Shown: positions 1 through 11,853, counted from the stretch's first letter. The stretch: 64,000 nucleotides of DNA from Dialister sp. UBA7295 (GCA_002471975.1 DKQZ01000032.1:74074-138073), one strand, 5' to 3'. Program-made: numbers and translations. The notes: generated by a model not told the origin, from the sequence alone.

Positions 1-69
1 GAGGAATTTTTATTTTGGAAATATTTCTGCAGCTCTAATAACGGGATGAAAATAGACAGCCCTTCATGG

Positions 70-115
70 TATAATGGTTGAAGTGAATTTTAAACGCATC
101 ATTTGGTTAAAGGAG
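70..115 (+). promoter_or_regulatory. Promoter -10 and ribosome-binding site of ppaC
   Basis: A perfect TATAAT lies at 70-75 and a strong AAAGGAG ribosome-binding site at 109-115, seven bases before the ATG. No good -35 hexamer stands 16-18 bases upstream of the -10. Bases 1-69 hold no gene that I can recognise. Confidence 0.55.
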
Positions 116-122
116 CGATACC

Positions 123-1067
123 ATGAGTAAAGTATATGTAATCGGTCATAAGTCCCCGGATACGGACAGCATTGCTGCCGCTATTTCCTATTCTTACCTG
201 AAAAGACAGCTGGGAATGGATGCAGTAGCCGCAAGAGCAGGGGAACTCAATAAGGAAACCGCTTTTGCCTTGGACTATTTCAAGGTAGAAGCACCGATCC
301 TTCTGGAAACAGTTGCCAGAAAGGATCCGGAAGATGAAAAGACAAAAGTCATCCTGGTGGATCATAATGAATCCAAGCAGTGCGTGGATGGCATCAAAGA
401 TGCAGATGTTTTGGAACTCGTCGACCATCACCGCCTGGGTGATTTCGAAACGGAATCCCCGATTTTCATCCTCGTCCGCCCGCTGGGATGCGTGAATACC
501 GTGATTTACGGACTTTACAAGCTGCATGGCTTAAAGCCGTCCAAAGAAGTGGCAGGGATGATGCTCTCCGCCATCATTTCCGATACCGTTCTTTTCCGCT
601 CCCCGACCTGCACGGAAGAAGATAAAAAAGCAGTGAAAGAACTGGCTGAAATCGCCAGTGTGGATTATGAGAAATATGGCATGGACATGCTGAAGGCCGG
701 TGCCGACATTTCCGATTATCCGCCGGAAAAGCTGGCTCATAATGACACGAAGGAATTCGAAGCCGGCGGCAAAACTTTCAGCTGCGGACAGATTTCCGTC
801 ATGGATGTAGAACCGATCAATGCAAAGAAAGCACAAATCATGAAAGCACTGGAAGCCACCAAGGCCGAAAAGGGCTATGAAGCATCCTACCTCATGGTGA
901 CTGATATCCTCACCGAAGATACCTATCTCTGGTTTACCGAAGGAGCTGCACCGGAGGCAGAGAAAGCCTTTGGCAAAAAATCTGAAAACGGTTATGTTTA
1001 CCTGCCGAAAGTCATGTCCAGAAAGAAACAGGTGGCACCGTTCCTTCTGAAGGTTTATGGCGAATAA
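123..1067 (+). CDS. ppaC: Manganese-dependent inorganic pyrophosphatase (family II)
   Basis: Cytoplasmic enzyme that hydrolyses pyrophosphate to phosphate and so pulls biosynthetic reactions forward. The 314-residue protein has the family II (DHH) layout: N-terminal GHKSPDTDS with metal ligands His9, Asp13 and Asp15, a VDHNE motif with Asp80, the signature DHH at 101-103, and a C-terminal SRKKQ substrate-binding motif near residue 298. Length is normal for the family (about 310). The start follows AAAGGAG with good spacing. It has its own promoter and is closed by a hairpin terminator, so it is probably monocistronic. Some family members carry CBS regulatory domains; this one does not. Confidence 0.95.
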   Translation: MSKVYVIGHKSPDTDSIAAAISYSYLKRQLGMDAVAARAGELNKETAFALDYFKVEAPILLETVARKDPEDEKTKVILVDHNESKQCVDGIKDADVLELVDHHRLGDFETESPIFILVRPLGCVNTVIYGLYKLHGLKPSKEVAGMMLSAIISDTVLFRSPTCTEEDKKAVKELAEIASVDYEKYGMDMLKAGADISDYPPEKLAHNDTKEFEAGGKTFSCGQISVMDVEPINAKKAQIMKALEATKAEKGYEASYLMVTDILTEDTYLWFTEGAAPEAEKAFGKKSENGYVYLPKVMSRKKQVAPFLLKVYGE

Positions 1068-1083
1068 AGAGTTTCGCCCTGAA

Positions 1084-1120
1084 AGCCCATACATGACCCT
1101 GTCATATATGGGTTTTTCTT
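1084..1120 (+). terminator. Rho-independent terminator after ppaC
   Basis: A 14-pair stem (1084-1097 with 1101-1114, one mismatch, one G-T pair) closes on a three-base loop and runs into a T-rich tract. It ends just before the ribosome-binding site of pcrA. Confidence 0.8.
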
Positions 1121-1136
1121 TTACTGAGGAGAAATA

Positions 1137-3347
1137 ATGACAGACTTTTTAGATACATTGAACGACCGGCAGCTGGAAGCGGTCAGGCAGGTGGAGGGAC
1201 CGGTACTCATTATGGCCGGCGCCGGTTCGGGAAAGACGAAAGCCCTGACCTGCCGTATCGCCTACATGCTCCGGCAGGGTATTCGTCCCGGAGAAATTCT
1301 GGCTATTACATTTACGAATAAAGCTGCAAAGGAAATGAAGGAAAGAGTCCATGGGCTTATCGGTCCGGCAGCGGACCGGATATGGATTTCCACTTTCCAT
1401 TCTTTCGGCGTCCGTTTTCTCCGCCGCGAAATCAACAATTATCCCCCTTATAATGAAAAATTTACCATCTATGACTCCGATGATTCCAAACAGCTCGTCA
1501 AGAATGTGCTGAAGGAACTGAATCTGGATGACAAGATGTTCCCGCCCAATGCAGTGCAGGGCAGTATTTCCAATGCCAAGAACAAACTCCTTTCTCCCAA
1601 AGCATTCCGGAAAGAGGTGGGAGGAAACTTCTACAATCAGCGCATTGCCGATTGTTATGATCTCTATGATAAACACATGAAGCAGAACAATGCTCTTGAT
1701 TTCGATGACCTCCTTTTCGTCACAACGGCCCTTCTTGCCAACGAGACCATCCGGAAACGGTGGCAGGACCGGTTCCACTATATCCTGATTGATGAATACC
1801 AGGATACGAACCACGCCCAGTACCTGATGGCGAAATACATCACCGGAAATCTTCAGAACATTTGCGCAGTGGGCGATGCGGATCAGAGCATCTACTCCTG
1901 GCGTGGCGCGGACTTAAGAAATATTATGGATTTCAAGTCCGACTATCCCCGCGCGAAAATCATCAAACTGGAACAGAATTACCGCTCCACCCAGACCATC
2001 CTGGATGCGGCCAATGCGGTCATCGCCAATAACCCGGACCGGCCATCCAAGACACTCTGGACCTCACAGAGAGGCGGCAGCCATCTGCAATGGTATACGG
2101 CCGATGATGAACATGATGAAGCTGAATTTATCGTCAATGTCATGAAGAAAAAACATGAGGAAAACCGGGAACCTTATGGAAATATGGCGGTCCTCTACCG
2201 CATGAATGCCCAGTCCCGCGTCCTGGAAGAACTGCTTGTAAAAAGAGGAATCGCCTATACCATGGTAGGCGGGACGAAGTTCTATGACCGGGCTGAAATC
2301 CGGGACATCATGGCCTATCTCAAGGTAATCAATAATTTCAGGGATAATATCAGCCTTGCCCGTATCATCAATGTACCTAAACGGGGGATTGGCAATACAA
2401 CTGTCCAGAAACTCAATGACTATGCCAATGAAGGCGGCATGTCCATGTTTGAAGGGATCATGGCCGTGGGAGGATCTTCCATTTCCTCCGCGGCCCAGGC
2501 AAAACTGCAGAAATTTGCGGCCCTTATCTTTGATTTCCTCAATGCCTCTACCGAAGGCAATGTGTTTGACCTGATTCAGAAAATCATGACCGATACCGGT
2601 TATCTGAACCAGCTCCAGGAAAGCGATGATCCCCAGGCCCAGAGCAGGGAAGAAAATCTGGGCGAACTCCTTTCCGTGGCAAAAGATTTCGTGAACAGCC
2701 ATCCCGAGGGAGGTCTTCAGGATTTTCTGGAACAGGTAGCTCTGGTGAACGACGTGGATACGTATCAGGAAACGGATGACAAAGTGACCCTCATGACCAT
2801 GCACAGTGCCAAGGGACTGGAATTTCCGATCGTTTTCCTGCCGGGCATGGATGAGGGAATCTTCCCGGGGGTCCGTTCCCTGATGGATGAGTCAAAGCTG
2901 GAAGAAGAGCGCCGACTCTGTTATGTGGCTATCACCCGGGCGAAAAAGGAACTTTACCTTTCCAATGCCCACATGAGGACCATGTACGGACAGCTGAAAC
3001 CCTACATCCCCAGCCGGTTTCTTGATGAAATACCGCCGGATCTTGTGGATCAGGCAATCGTCCGCCGGCAGGAAGTGAAGATGCAGACCGCCCGGAGATG
3101 GCAGGAGGAAAGCAGAAGCCGTTATGCCCTCTCTGATTCTGCCGTTGTCACAAAGCCTAAAAAGATAAGCGTAAAAGCCAGGTATGACTGGCAGGTGGGT
3201 GATATTGCCGTACACAATCTGTGGGGGAAAGGAAAAGTGCTGGCTGTAACAGGGAAGGACAAGAGCATGGTCCTGAAAGTGGAATTTCCCGGAAACAAGG
3301 TCAGACAGCTCATGGTTGCCTATGCACCCATTACGAAAGAAGAATAG
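1137..3347 (+). CDS. pcrA: ATP-dependent DNA helicase PcrA (UvrD/Rep family)
   Basis: Superfamily 1A 3'-5' helicase of replication and repair; in Firmicutes PcrA clears recombination intermediates and helps rolling-circle replication. The motifs appear in order in 736 residues: Walker A AGAGSGKT near residue 28, DEYQDTN (motif II) near 220, QSIYSWRGA (motif III), LEQNYRS (motif IV), TMHSAKGLEFPIVF (motif V) and CYVAITRAK (motif VI). The C-terminal 60 residues form the Tudor-like segment that in PcrA contacts RNA polymerase. GAGGAG stands at 1126-1131. ligA follows 9 bases after the stop, the usual pcrA-ligA pair, so both are probably one transcript. Confidence 0.96.
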   Translation: MTDFLDTLNDRQLEAVRQVEGPVLIMAGAGSGKTKALTCRIAYMLRQGIRPGEILAITFTNKAAKEMKERVHGLIGPAADRIWISTFHSFGVRFLRREINNYPPYNEKFTIYDSDDSKQLVKNVLKELNLDDKMFPPNAVQGSISNAKNKLLSPKAFRKEVGGNFYNQRIADCYDLYDKHMKQNNALDFDDLLFVTTALLANETIRKRWQDRFHYILIDEYQDTNHAQYLMAKYITGNLQNICAVGDADQSIYSWRGADLRNIMDFKSDYPRAKIIKLEQNYRSTQTILDAANAVIANNPDRPSKTLWTSQRGGSHLQWYTADDEHDEAEFIVNVMKKKHEENREPYGNMAVLYRMNAQSRVLEELLVKRGIAYTMVGGTKFYDRAEIRDIMAYLKVINNFRDNISLARIINVPKRGIGNTTVQKLNDYANEGGMSMFEGIMAVGGSSISSAAQAKLQKFAALIFDFLNASTEGNVFDLIQKIMTDTGYLNQLQESDDPQAQSREENLGELLSVAKDFVNSHPEGGLQDFLEQVALVNDVDTYQETDDKVTLMTMHSAKGLEFPIVFLPGMDEGIFPGVRSLMDESKLEEERRLCYVAITRAKKELYLSNAHMRTMYGQLKPYIPSRFLDEIPPDLVDQAIVRRQEVKMQTARRWQEESRSRYALSDSAVVTKPKKISVKARYDWQVGDIAVHNLWGKGKVLAVTGKDKSMVLKVEFPGNKVRQLMVAYAPITKEE

Positions 3348-3353
3348 AGGTAA

Positions 3354-5363
<2,010 letters not shown>

Positions 5364-5393
5364 TCAGGAAAGATCTTAAATTTCACAGGTCAT

Positions 5394-5426
5394 AAAAATC
5401 CCGGAAGACGGCTTCCGGGATTTTTT
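5394..5426 (+). terminator. Strong terminator after ligA
   Basis: Perfect 14-base arms at 5394-5407 and 5412-5425 around a four-base loop, with the A-run and T-run symmetric, so it could act in both directions. It closes the pcrA-ligA unit. Confidence 0.9.
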
Positions 5427-5470
5427 ATGGACCGAAAGAAATCACAGGATGAATTATTTGGTTCCTGCCT

Positions 5471-5500
5471 TTTACGGCGCTTTATCTGGTGTGTTATAAT
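5471..5500 (+). promoter_or_regulatory. Promoter of gatCAB
   Basis: TATAAT at 5495-5500 with TTTACG (4 of 6 matches to TTGACA) 18 bases upstream. It is placed 47 bases before gatC, after the ligA terminator. Confidence 0.6.
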
Positions 5501-5546
5501 TGATAAGGATTTTCTATTCACAAAGTAAGCATAAGGAAGTGTATCT

Positions 5547-5831
5547 ATGAAAATTACCACCGAAGAAGCAAAAAAGATTGCGCTCCTTTCCCGCCTGGAA
5601 TTCTCACCGGAAGATCTGGAAAAGATGCGTGATTCCATGAACAGCATCCTGACCTATATGGAAGAATTGAACCAGTATGATACCAGCGATGTTCCCCCGA
5701 CGGTTCATGCCGTGGAACAGTACAATGTCATGCGTGAAGATGAACCGCATACATCTTTTACCAATGAAGAAGCACTGCAGAATGCGCCGGACAGTGAAGA
5801 CGGCTATTTCAAAGTGCCAAAGATTATTTAA
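5547..5831 (+). CDS. gatC: Asp-tRNA(Asn)/Glu-tRNA(Gln) amidotransferase subunit C
   Basis: Small stabilising subunit of the GatCAB complex, which converts mischarged Glu-tRNA(Gln) and/or Asp-tRNA(Asn) to the correct amidated forms. The 94-residue protein starts with the family pattern of an N-terminal helix (EEAKKIALLSRLEF) followed by the long second helix, and ends near a conserved FKVPKII. AAGGAAG precedes the ATG by seven bases. It is the first gene of gatC-gatA-gatB; gatA begins 12 bases after its stop. Confidence 0.93.
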   Translation: MKITTEEAKKIALLSRLEFSPEDLEKMRDSMNSILTYMEELNQYDTSDVPPTVHAVEQYNVMREDEPHTSFTNEEALQNAPDSEDGYFKVPKII

Positions 5832-5843
5832 GGAGGAAGAGCA

Positions 5844-7301
5844 GTGAAATATACCATTCATGATCTCCATGAACAGCTGGTCAGGAAAGAAATCTCCGCT
5901 GTTGAACTGACGAAGAAAATCATTGCTCACCGGGACAGTGTGGAAGGCGAAATCCATGCCTATCTGTCCACCAGTGATGAATCTGCATTAAAAACGGCTG
6001 CCCTTGTAGATGAAAAGATTGCAAGAGGCGAAGAAATTTCCGATATGGCCGGCATCCCGGGGGCCATTAAGGACAATATGTGCATTAAAGGGCAGACCTG
6101 CACGGCAGCATCGAAAATGCTTGAAAAGTGGGTATCTCCCTATGATGCCACTGTCATTGAAAGACTGAAAAAAGAAGACTATGTATCCCTGGGCAAGACG
6201 AATCTGGACGAATTCGCCATGGGCTCCTCCACCGAAAGGTCTGCCTTTGGCCCTTCCCGCAACCCCTGGAATACGGAATATGTTCCCGGCGGCTCATCCG
6301 GCGGCTCTGCGGCAGCGGTTGCAGCCAATGAAGCCATCTGGTCCCTGGGTTCCGATACCGGCGGATCGATTCGTCAGCCTGCATCCTTTAACGGTATCGT
6401 GGGCCTGAAACCAACGTATGGCCTTGTTTCCCGTTATGGACTTCTGGCTTTCGCATCTTCCCTTGACCAGATCGGGCCTCTTGTCAAAGATGTGACCGAT
6501 GCGGCTATCGTTTTGAATGCCATTGCGGGTCATGATGAAAGAGATTCCACTTCCATTCCTCTGGAAAAGAAGGACTATAAGAAAGCCCTTGTCCGCGATG
6601 TGAAGGGAATGAAGATCGGCGTACCGAAAGAGTTCTTCGGCAAAGGCATTAAGGAAGAAACAAAAGAAGCTATCCATAAGGCTCTCTCTTTCTACGAAAA
6701 AGAAGGGGCGGAAATCGTGGAAGTTTCCATTCCCCATATCAATAGCGGCGTATCCGTTTACTATATCATTGCTCCTGCAGAAGCCAGCTCGAATCTGGCC
6801 CGCTATGACGGAGTCAGCTATGGATTCCGGGCGGAAGGCAAAGATATTATCGATATGTATATCAAGACAAGAAGCCAGGGCTTTGGCGAAGAAGTGAAGC
6901 GCCGTATTATGCTGGGCAACTACGTTCTCTCTGCCGGCTACTATGATGCTTACTATCTGAAAGCACTGAAGGTCCGGACCCTCCTGAAACAGGAATTTGA
7001 TGAAGCTTTCAAGAAATGCGATGTCATTGCAGCGCCGTCCGCATCGGGCACCTCCTTTAAATTCGGCGCCTTCTCTGACCCGCTGTCCCTGTATATGGAA
7101 GATATCTGCACCGTTCCGGTCAACCTGATTGGCGCACCCTCCATCAGCATTCCGGTAGGTTTCAAAGATGGAATGCCGCTGGGCATGCAGCTCATCGGAA
7201 AGACACTGGGTGAAGAAACCATCCTTCAGGCAGCCTATACATTTGAACAGGCCCATCCTGAATTGACAAAGACCGCGCCAAAAGGAGAGATTAAGGAATG
7301 A
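5844..7301 (+). CDS. gatA: Asp-tRNA(Asn)/Glu-tRNA(Gln) amidotransferase subunit A
   Basis: Amidase subunit that frees ammonia from glutamine for transamidation. The 485 residues belong to the amidase-signature family with a Ser-cisSer-Lys triad: Lys76 in GAIKDN, Ser151 in PGGSSGGS and Ser175 in [13 protein letters not shown], with the same spacing as in Staphylococcus GatA. The start is GTG at 5844, behind a strong AAGGAGGA. The stop overlaps the gatB start (ATGA), indicating translational coupling. Confidence 0.96.
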   Translation: MKYTIHDLHEQLVRKEISAVELTKKIIAHRDSVEGEIHAYLSTSDESALKTAALVDEKIARGEEISDMAGIPGAIKDNMCIKGQTCTAASKMLEKWVSPYDATVIERLKKEDYVSLGKTNLDEFAMGSSTERSAFGPSRNPWNTEYVPGGSSGGSAAAVAANEAIWSLGSDTGGSIRQPASFNGIVGLKPTYGLVSRYGLLAFASSLDQIGPLVKDVTDAAIVLNAIAGHDERDSTSIPLEKKDYKKALVRDVKGMKIGVPKEFFGKGIKEETKEAIHKALSFYEKEGAEIVEVSIPHINSGVSVYYIIAPAEASSNLARYDGVSYGFRAEGKDIIDMYIKTRSQGFGEEVKRRIMLGNYVLSAGYYDAYYLKALKVRTLLKQEFDEAFKKCDVIAAPSASGTSFKFGAFSDPLSLYMEDICTVPVNLIGAPSISIPVGFKDGMPLGMQLIGKTLGEETILQAAYTFEQAHPELTKTAPKGEIKE

Positions 7302-8743
7302 AATACGAAGCAGTCATCGGCCTTGAAGTTCATACGGAACTCCAGACAAAAACAAAAATTTTCTGCAGCTGCAAGACGTCCTTCGGCGCAGATCCGAATA
7401 CCAATGTGTGCCCGGTATGCCTGGGCCTTCCGGGCGTCCTTCCTGTATTGAACAAGAAGGTACTGGAATACGCAGTACGGGCAGGCCTTGCACTGAACTG
7501 TGAAATTTCCCGGTTCAGCAAATTTGACCGTAAAAACTATTATTATCCGGATCTTCCGAAAAACTTCCAGACTTCCCAGTTCGATCTTCCTATCTGTGAA
7601 CACGGATATCTGGATGTGGAGGTGAAAGGGGAAAAACGGAGAATCCGCATTACCCGCGCCCATATGGAAGAAGATGCGGGCAAACTTGTTCATCACGGCA
7701 CTTCCATTACCGATTCCGATTACTCTCTGGTTGACTATAACCGTACCGGTACACCGCTTCTCGAAATCGTATCTGAACCGGATATGCGTTCCGCCAAAGA
7801 GGCCGTTGCCTATATGGAAAAAATGCGTGCCATCCTTCAGTATGTAGGTATTTCCGACTGCCGTATGGAGGAAGGAAGCCTTCGCTGCGATGCCAACGTA
7901 TCTGTTCGTCCGGTGGGCCAGAAAGAACTGGGCACCAAGACGGAAATCAAGAATATCAACTCCTTTAAAGGTGTTGAAAGAGCCATCGAATATGAAGCCA
8001 TGAGACAGGCAGAACTTCTCGAAGAGGGAGGCAAGGTAGTCCAGGAAACCCGTACCTGGGACGAAAAAGAAGGGGTTACCAAGAGCATGCGTACCAAGGA
8101 AGAAGCCAATGACTATCGCTACTTCCCGGAACCGGACCTTGTGCCTTTTACCGTCAGCGATGAATATATCGAAAACATTCGTAAGTCTCTCCCGGAACTT
8201 CCCGATGCCAGGAAAGCAAGATACATGAAGGAATTCGGCCTTTCTTCGGAAGATGCCGTATTCATGACCAATGATAAGGCCACAGCCGATTACTTTGAAG
8301 CCATGGTGTCAGCGGGCGCAGACCCCAAAGCTGCCGTCAACTGGCTCATGGGCGAATTTGCATCCCAGCTTTCTGCCGACGGTACCGAAATTGCTGAAGC
8401 GCCAGTTACTGCTGAAAATCTGGCAGGTCTTTTAAAGCTTATTGCGAAAGGAACTATTTCCGGAAAGATCGCCAAGAAAGTCTTTGCCACCATGTGGAAG
8501 GAAGGCGGTAAGGCAGAAGATATCGTCAAGGCCCAGGGGCTGGTACAGATCTCTGATACCGGCGCTCTTCAGGCTCTTGTAGACAAAGTGGTCAGCGAAA
8601 ATCCGAAGGCCGTGGAAGACTTCAAGGCAGGGAAGAAAAAGGCCGTGGGTGCCCTTGTAGGCCAGATCATGAAAGCTACGAAAGGCAAAGCCAACCCGAG
8701 AGTCATCAATGAACTTTTGAACAAGAAACTCAAATCCTTATGA
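7298..8743 (+). CDS. gatB: Asp-tRNA(Asn)/Glu-tRNA(Gln) amidotransferase subunit B
   Basis: Kinase/tRNA-recognition subunit that phosphorylates the mischarged aminoacyl-tRNA and receives ammonia from GatA. The 481-residue protein has the GatB signature [14 protein letters not shown] at the N-terminus, a CSCK...CPVCLGLPG zinc-binding segment, [14 protein letters not shown], and the C-terminal helical and YqeY-like tail ([19 protein letters not shown]). It overlaps gatA by four bases and the downstream small gene by four bases (ATGA). Whether the complex serves Gln, Asn or both cannot be told without the rest of the genome. Confidence 0.96.
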   Translation: MKYEAVIGLEVHTELQTKTKIFCSCKTSFGADPNTNVCPVCLGLPGVLPVLNKKVLEYAVRAGLALNCEISRFSKFDRKNYYYPDLPKNFQTSQFDLPICEHGYLDVEVKGEKRRIRITRAHMEEDAGKLVHHGTSITDSDYSLVDYNRTGTPLLEIVSEPDMRSAKEAVAYMEKMRAILQYVGISDCRMEEGSLRCDANVSVRPVGQKELGTKTEIKNINSFKGVERAIEYEAMRQAELLEEGGKVVQETRTWDEKEGVTKSMRTKEEANDYRYFPEPDLVPFTVSDEYIENIRKSLPELPDARKARYMKEFGLSSEDAVFMTNDKATADYFEAMVSAGADPKAAVNWLMGEFASQLSADGTEIAEAPVTAENLAGLLKLIAKGTISGKIAKKVFATMWKEGGKAEDIVKAQGLVQISDTGALQALVDKVVSENPKAVEDFKAGKKKAVGALVGQIMKATKGKANPRVINELLNKKLKSL

Positions 8744-9093
8744 GCGAACCAGTCAAAGATGATGAGTATACGGAAGTTCATGAAGAACCCCGTACCATGT
8801 CAGAAGATGATGTCCGTGATTATCACGGGCTGACCCTGAATGAAAAAGGCGAAGAAGAACGAACCGGTCCTCAAGGCAATGAGGATATCCATGTGGGTAA
8901 TGTCCATGTTCATGTGGTCAGTCTGGAAACCATGCCTTTATGGAAAAAGCTGCTCTTTGGCCTGATCTGTGTGGCTGTCATTGCTTTTTTTCTTGTATTT
9001 GCTATCGCAGCGGCCTGGGTTTTTGCCATTGGCGGCGCCGTGATTTTCGTGGCAGGAGTCATTCTTTATTTCTTACGAAAATACCTTTTATAG
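8740..9093 (+). CDS. Small membrane protein of unknown function, coupled to gatB
   Basis: I do not recognise this 117-residue protein. Residues 1-60 are acidic and hydrophilic (11 Glu/Asp in the first 30); residues 64-90 and 93-111 form two hydrophobic segments separated by a Gly-Gly turn ([17 protein letters not shown], then [17 protein letters not shown]), ending in a short basic tail. This suggests an inner-membrane hairpin with a cytoplasmic acidic N-terminus. Its ATG overlaps the gatB stop (ATGA), so it is translated with gatB, and a terminator follows at once. Coupling does not by itself imply a role in tRNA amidation. Confidence 0.75.
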   Translation: MSEPVKDDEYTEVHEEPRTMSEDDVRDYHGLTLNEKGEEERTGPQGNEDIHVGNVHVHVVSLETMPLWKKLLFGLICVAVIAFFLVFAIAAAWVFAIGGAVIFVAGVILYFLRKYLL

Positions 9094-9094
9094 A

Positions 9095-9124
9095 AAAAGC
9101 CTCTCCGGAAGGGGAGGCTTTTCT
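9095..9124 (+). terminator. Terminator of the gatCAB unit
   Basis: Twelve-pair stem (9095-9106 with 9111-9122, one G-T pair) with loop GGAA and flanking A and T runs. Confidence 0.9.
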
Positions 9125-9348
9125 ATTTACAGACTGATGAGGATAACTGTTTTAAAGAACTGAAATTACAGGGACTTATTCGTGCAGCGATCAAATGGTA
9201 TTTCCAGAAAGGAAATTTTTCTGCTCACGGTTGTCCAAACTTGAAAATTTTGTCCGGAAAATATAAATGGTATACTCCATCATAACTTTGAATGTGATAC
9301 AATAAGGACAACTGTGAAAGAGAAAGTGTACTATATTGGAGGTATACA

Positions 9349-10314
9349 ATGAACAGACAACTTTCTATGGAATTTGTAAGAATCACCGAACAGGCTGCCC
9401 TTCTGAGCGGCCGTCTCATGGGCGTTGGTGATAAAGAAGGGGCAGACCAGGCTGCCGTTGACGGGATGCATCAGCAGTTTGCCAAGACTCCTGTTTCCGG
9501 AACCGTAGTGATTGGCGAAGGCGAAATCGATGAAGCCCCGATGCTCTATATTGGTGAACATGTGGGAGCCGGCGGAGAAGAAGTGGATATCGCAGTTGAT
9601 CCTGTAGAAGGAACAAATCTGGTAGCCAAAGGACAGAATGGCGCCATTGCCGTACTGGCCATTGCTCCCAAAGGCTGCCTGCTTCATGCTCCTGATATGT
9701 ATATGCAGAAAATCTGCGTAGGCCCGAGGGCTAAAGGCAGGATCGATATCAATGCTTCCGTAACGGAAAACCTGAAAAACGTGGCTGATGCCATGAACCG
9801 TGAAATTTCCGACCTCACCGTTGTCATCCTTGACCGTGAAAGACATGAAGGCATTATCCGTGAAGCCAGGGCTGCCGGCGCCAGAATCCGCCTCATTACC
9901 GATGGCGACGTGGTTCCGTCCATTGACTGCGGTATTCAGGGAAGCGGTATCCATATGGTCATGGGTTCCGGCGGAGCTCCGGAAGGGGTTCTTTCCGCAG
10001 TAGGCCTGAAATGCCTTGGCGGCGACATGCAGGCAAAACTGCTCCCCCATACCGATGAAGAACTGAGAAGACTCCATGAAATGGGAATCGATGACCCGAA
10101 CAAAGTCCTTACACTGGACGATCTGGTCAAAGGGGATGACTGCATTTTCTCTGAAACCGCTATTACCGACTGCGCAATGCTCCGCGGTGTCCGCTACTTT
10201 GGCGGTGGTGCAAGAACTTCCACCCTGGTGCTCCGCTACAAGACCGGAACGGTCCGTTTCGTAGATACCATCCATCGTTTTGGCGATCCAAGACCGGCAG
10301 TACGCCTGTCCTGA
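9349..10314 (+). CDS. glpX: Fructose-1,6-bisphosphatase class II
   Basis: Hydrolyses fructose 1,6-bisphosphate to fructose 6-phosphate, the committed step of gluconeogenesis. The 321 residues carry the GlpX metal/substrate motifs GEGEIDEAPMLYIGE near residue 50 and DPVEGTNLVAKGQNG near 84, and the conserved GSGGAPEGVLSA near 206. Length matches the family. The start follows GGAGGT at good spacing. It stands alone between two terminators; the 222 bases before it hold no clear consensus promoter, only AT-rich sequence with a TATACT-like element at 9271-9276. Confidence 0.95.
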   Translation: MNRQLSMEFVRITEQAALLSGRLMGVGDKEGADQAAVDGMHQQFAKTPVSGTVVIGEGEIDEAPMLYIGEHVGAGGEEVDIAVDPVEGTNLVAKGQNGAIAVLAIAPKGCLLHAPDMYMQKICVGPRAKGRIDINASVTENLKNVADAMNREISDLTVVILDRERHEGIIREARAAGARIRLITDGDVVPSIDCGIQGSGIHMVMGSGGAPEGVLSAVGLKCLGGDMQAKLLPHTDEELRRLHEMGIDDPNKVLTLDDLVKGDDCIFSETAITDCAMLRGVRYFGGGARTSTLVLRYKTGTVRFVDTIHRFGDPRPAVRLS

Positions 10315-10331
10315 TTCAGGATTTATAAAAT

Positions 10332-10363
10332 AAAATGGCTTCCCTCGGGGAGCCATTTTTATT
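10332..10363 (+). terminator. Terminator after glpX
   Basis: Stem of nine perfect outer pairs plus an inner TCCC/GGGG segment, arms 10332-10344 and 10347-10359, followed by Ts. Confidence 0.85.
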
Positions 10364-10382
10364 TCCATATACTTTTTAAACT

Positions 10383-10411
10383 TTTCAAAACTCCATGGCC
10401 CATAGTATAAT
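10383..10411 (+). promoter_or_regulatory. Promoter of the FKBP gene
   Basis: TTTCAA (10383-10388), 17-base spacer, perfect TATAAT (10406-10411), about 40 bases before the start codon. Confidence 0.6.
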
Positions 10412-10453
10412 AAAGAAGCTTTGTATCATGAATTTAGAAATGGAGAGTTGACT

Positions 10454-10879
10454 ATGAGCAATCTGAACAAGAAATGCCGGGTTCACTATGAGGGAACCTT
10501 TAATGACGGGACAAAGTTTGATTCCTCCTATGACCGGGGCCAGCCGCTGGAATTTACCTGCGGTGCCGGACAGATGATTAAAGGTTTTGATGCTGCGGTA
10601 GTGGATATGAAAGTAGGGGAAATCAAAAATGTTCACCTCATGCCGGAGGAAGCCTATGGTATGCCGGATCCGAGAAATATTTTCACCGTCGGATTAAAAC
10701 AGCTGCCCGGTTCTGAAAAGCTTTCCGTCGGTGCCCGTGTCATGCTGACAGGTCCCATGGGACGATTCCCTGTCACGGTGACTGAAAAGACCGATGCCAC
10801 CATTACCTTCGATGCCAACAGTGAAATGGCAGGAAAGGAACTGAATTTCAAAATCGAACTGGTATCTGTGGAAGATTGA
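10454..10879 (+). CDS. FKBP-type peptidyl-prolyl isomerase (SlyD-like)
   Basis: Speeds cis-trans isomerisation of prolyl bonds and probably acts as a folding helper in the cytoplasm, since no signal peptide is present. The 141 residues start with the FKBP core (CRVHYEGTFNDGTKFDSS, GAGQMIKGFDAAVVDM), then an insert-in-flap domain (residues 65-120) and the returning strand ELNFKIELVSVED. This matches SlyD architecture but without the His-rich nickel-binding tail. The ATG at 10454 was chosen over an upstream in-frame ATG because GGAGAG lies six bases before it and the family starts here. Confidence 0.88.
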   Translation: MSNLNKKCRVHYEGTFNDGTKFDSSYDRGQPLEFTCGAGQMIKGFDAAVVDMKVGEIKNVHLMPEEAYGMPDPRNIFTVGLKQLPGSEKLSVGARVMLTGPMGRFPVTVTEKTDATITFDANSEMAGKELNFKIELVSVED

Positions 10880-10896
10880 TTCTGATGTGGATTCTC

Positions 10897-10930
10897 AAAG
10901 CTCTTTTCCCACTCGGGAAAGGGCTTTTAA
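10897..10930 (+). terminator. Terminator after the FKBP gene
   Basis: Imperfect stem of about 12 pairs (arms 10897-10910 and 10915-10928) with a short T tract, just ahead of the bidirectional hairpin for rubrerythrin. Confidence 0.6.
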
Positions 10931-10934
10931 AATT

Positions 10935-10975
10935 GAAAAACTCCCGAAACGGGATATCCGTTTCAGGAGTTTTTA
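10935..10975. terminator. Bidirectional terminator between the FKBP gene and rubrerythrin
   Basis: Arms 10937-10952 and 10958-10973 pair over 15 of 16 positions (one C/A mismatch) with As on one side and Ts on the other, so it can stop convergent transcription from both sides. Confidence 0.85.
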
Positions 10976-10989
10976 TGTATCAGAAGAAA

Positions 10990-11562
10990 TTAATAGTTTT
11001 CAGCCTTGATAGCGAAGAAGCTTCTCGGATGACCGCAGACAGGGCATTCTACCGGAGCTTCCACAGCTTCAACGGTGTAGCCGCAGTTAGCGCACATCCA
11101 GAGTTTCTTTTCACCCTTCTTGAAGACCTGTTCGTTTTCCACGTTTGCGAGAAGAAGTTTATAACGTTCTTCATGGGATTTTTCGATTTCGCCTACTTTT
11201 CTGAAGAGGAAGGCAATCTTCGGGAAACCTTCTTTTTCAGCGGTTTCAGCAAATTCCGGATACATGGATGTCCATTCTTCATGTTCGCCGGCAGCAGCTG
11301 CTTTCAGATTGGCAGCAGTGCCATTCTTCAGATCGCCTACGAGCCAGAACCAGATTTTGGCATGAGCTCTTTCATTGAGAGCGGTTTCTCTGAAAATGTC
11401 AGCAATCTGGCGGGAGATTTTCGGGTCTTTTTCTGCTTCGGCAGCAAAAAGGGTATACTTTACGTGAGCCTGGGATTCACCGGCATAGGCAGCACGCAGA
11501 TTTTTTTCGGTCTGGGTGCCGGCAACTTTTTTCATTTCTTCAACAAAGTTATCGTCGTACAT
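10990..11562 (-). CDS. rbr: Rubrerythrin
   Basis: Non-haem diiron peroxidase that reduces hydrogen peroxide in anaerobes, taking electrons through its own rubredoxin domain. The 190-residue protein has an N-terminal four-helix ferritin-like domain with ligand motifs [18 protein letters not shown] and a second [14 protein letters not shown] pair, and a C-terminal rubredoxin domain with CANCG and CPVCGHP four-cysteine iron site. Strong AGGAGG stands before the ATG. It has its own consensus promoter and terminator, so it is transcribed alone, divergently from the phosphate genes. Confidence 0.96.
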   Translation of the reverse strand: MYDDNFVEEMKKVAGTQTEKNLRAAYAGESQAHVKYTLFAAEAEKDPKISRQIADIFRETALNERAHAKIWFWLVGDLKNGTAANLKAAAAGEHEEWTSMYPEFAETAEKEGFPKIAFLFRKVGEIEKSHEERYKLLLANVENEQVFKKGEKKLWMCANCGYTVEAVEAPVECPVCGHPRSFFAIKAENY

Positions 11563-11628
11563 AATAGTCCTCCTTTTAAAATAGCAGGAATAACAGCAGA
11601 TATCAGAAATATTCTGCCTTACAAGTTC

Positions 11629-11657
11629 AGTATAAATTCTTTATCGATAAAAGTCAA
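11629..11657 (-). promoter_or_regulatory. Rubrerythrin promoter
   Basis: On the - strand TTGACT (11652-11657) and TATACT (11629-11634) are separated by exactly 17 bases, a near-perfect sigma-A promoter, about 67 bases before the start codon. The spacer contains the palindrome ATCGAT. I see no convincing PerR box. Confidence 0.8.
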
Positions 11658-11853
11658 ATCAATAAAACTCATAGCTTTTTTGCACTTGTATGAGACATAT
11701 AAAAGGCAATTGATTATTTTTTTGGAATGGTTATAAGAAAATTTTTTCAATTACTTAAATGTATATTCTGCGAAAAAATATATTTATTTTATTCAAGAAA
11801 TTGTAAAATAAAAGATAGATAGGCGGATGTATCAGGTAATAATTTATTAGAAT

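Noticed and set aside
9126..9286. Open frame without start reading ...GLIRAAIKWYFQKG... between the gatCAB terminator and glpX
   Set aside because: There is no start codon or ribosome-binding site and no family I can name; it follows a terminator and is probably chance.
11652..11720. PerR box controlling rubrerythrin
   Set aside because: AT-rich inverted fragments are present, but none matches the TTATAAT-ATTATAA pattern well enough.
10876..11736. 286-residue + strand open frame opposite rubrerythrin
   Set aside because: It is the antisense of a clear rubrerythrin gene and covers terminator and promoter sequences; Phe-rich composition is typical of such shadows.
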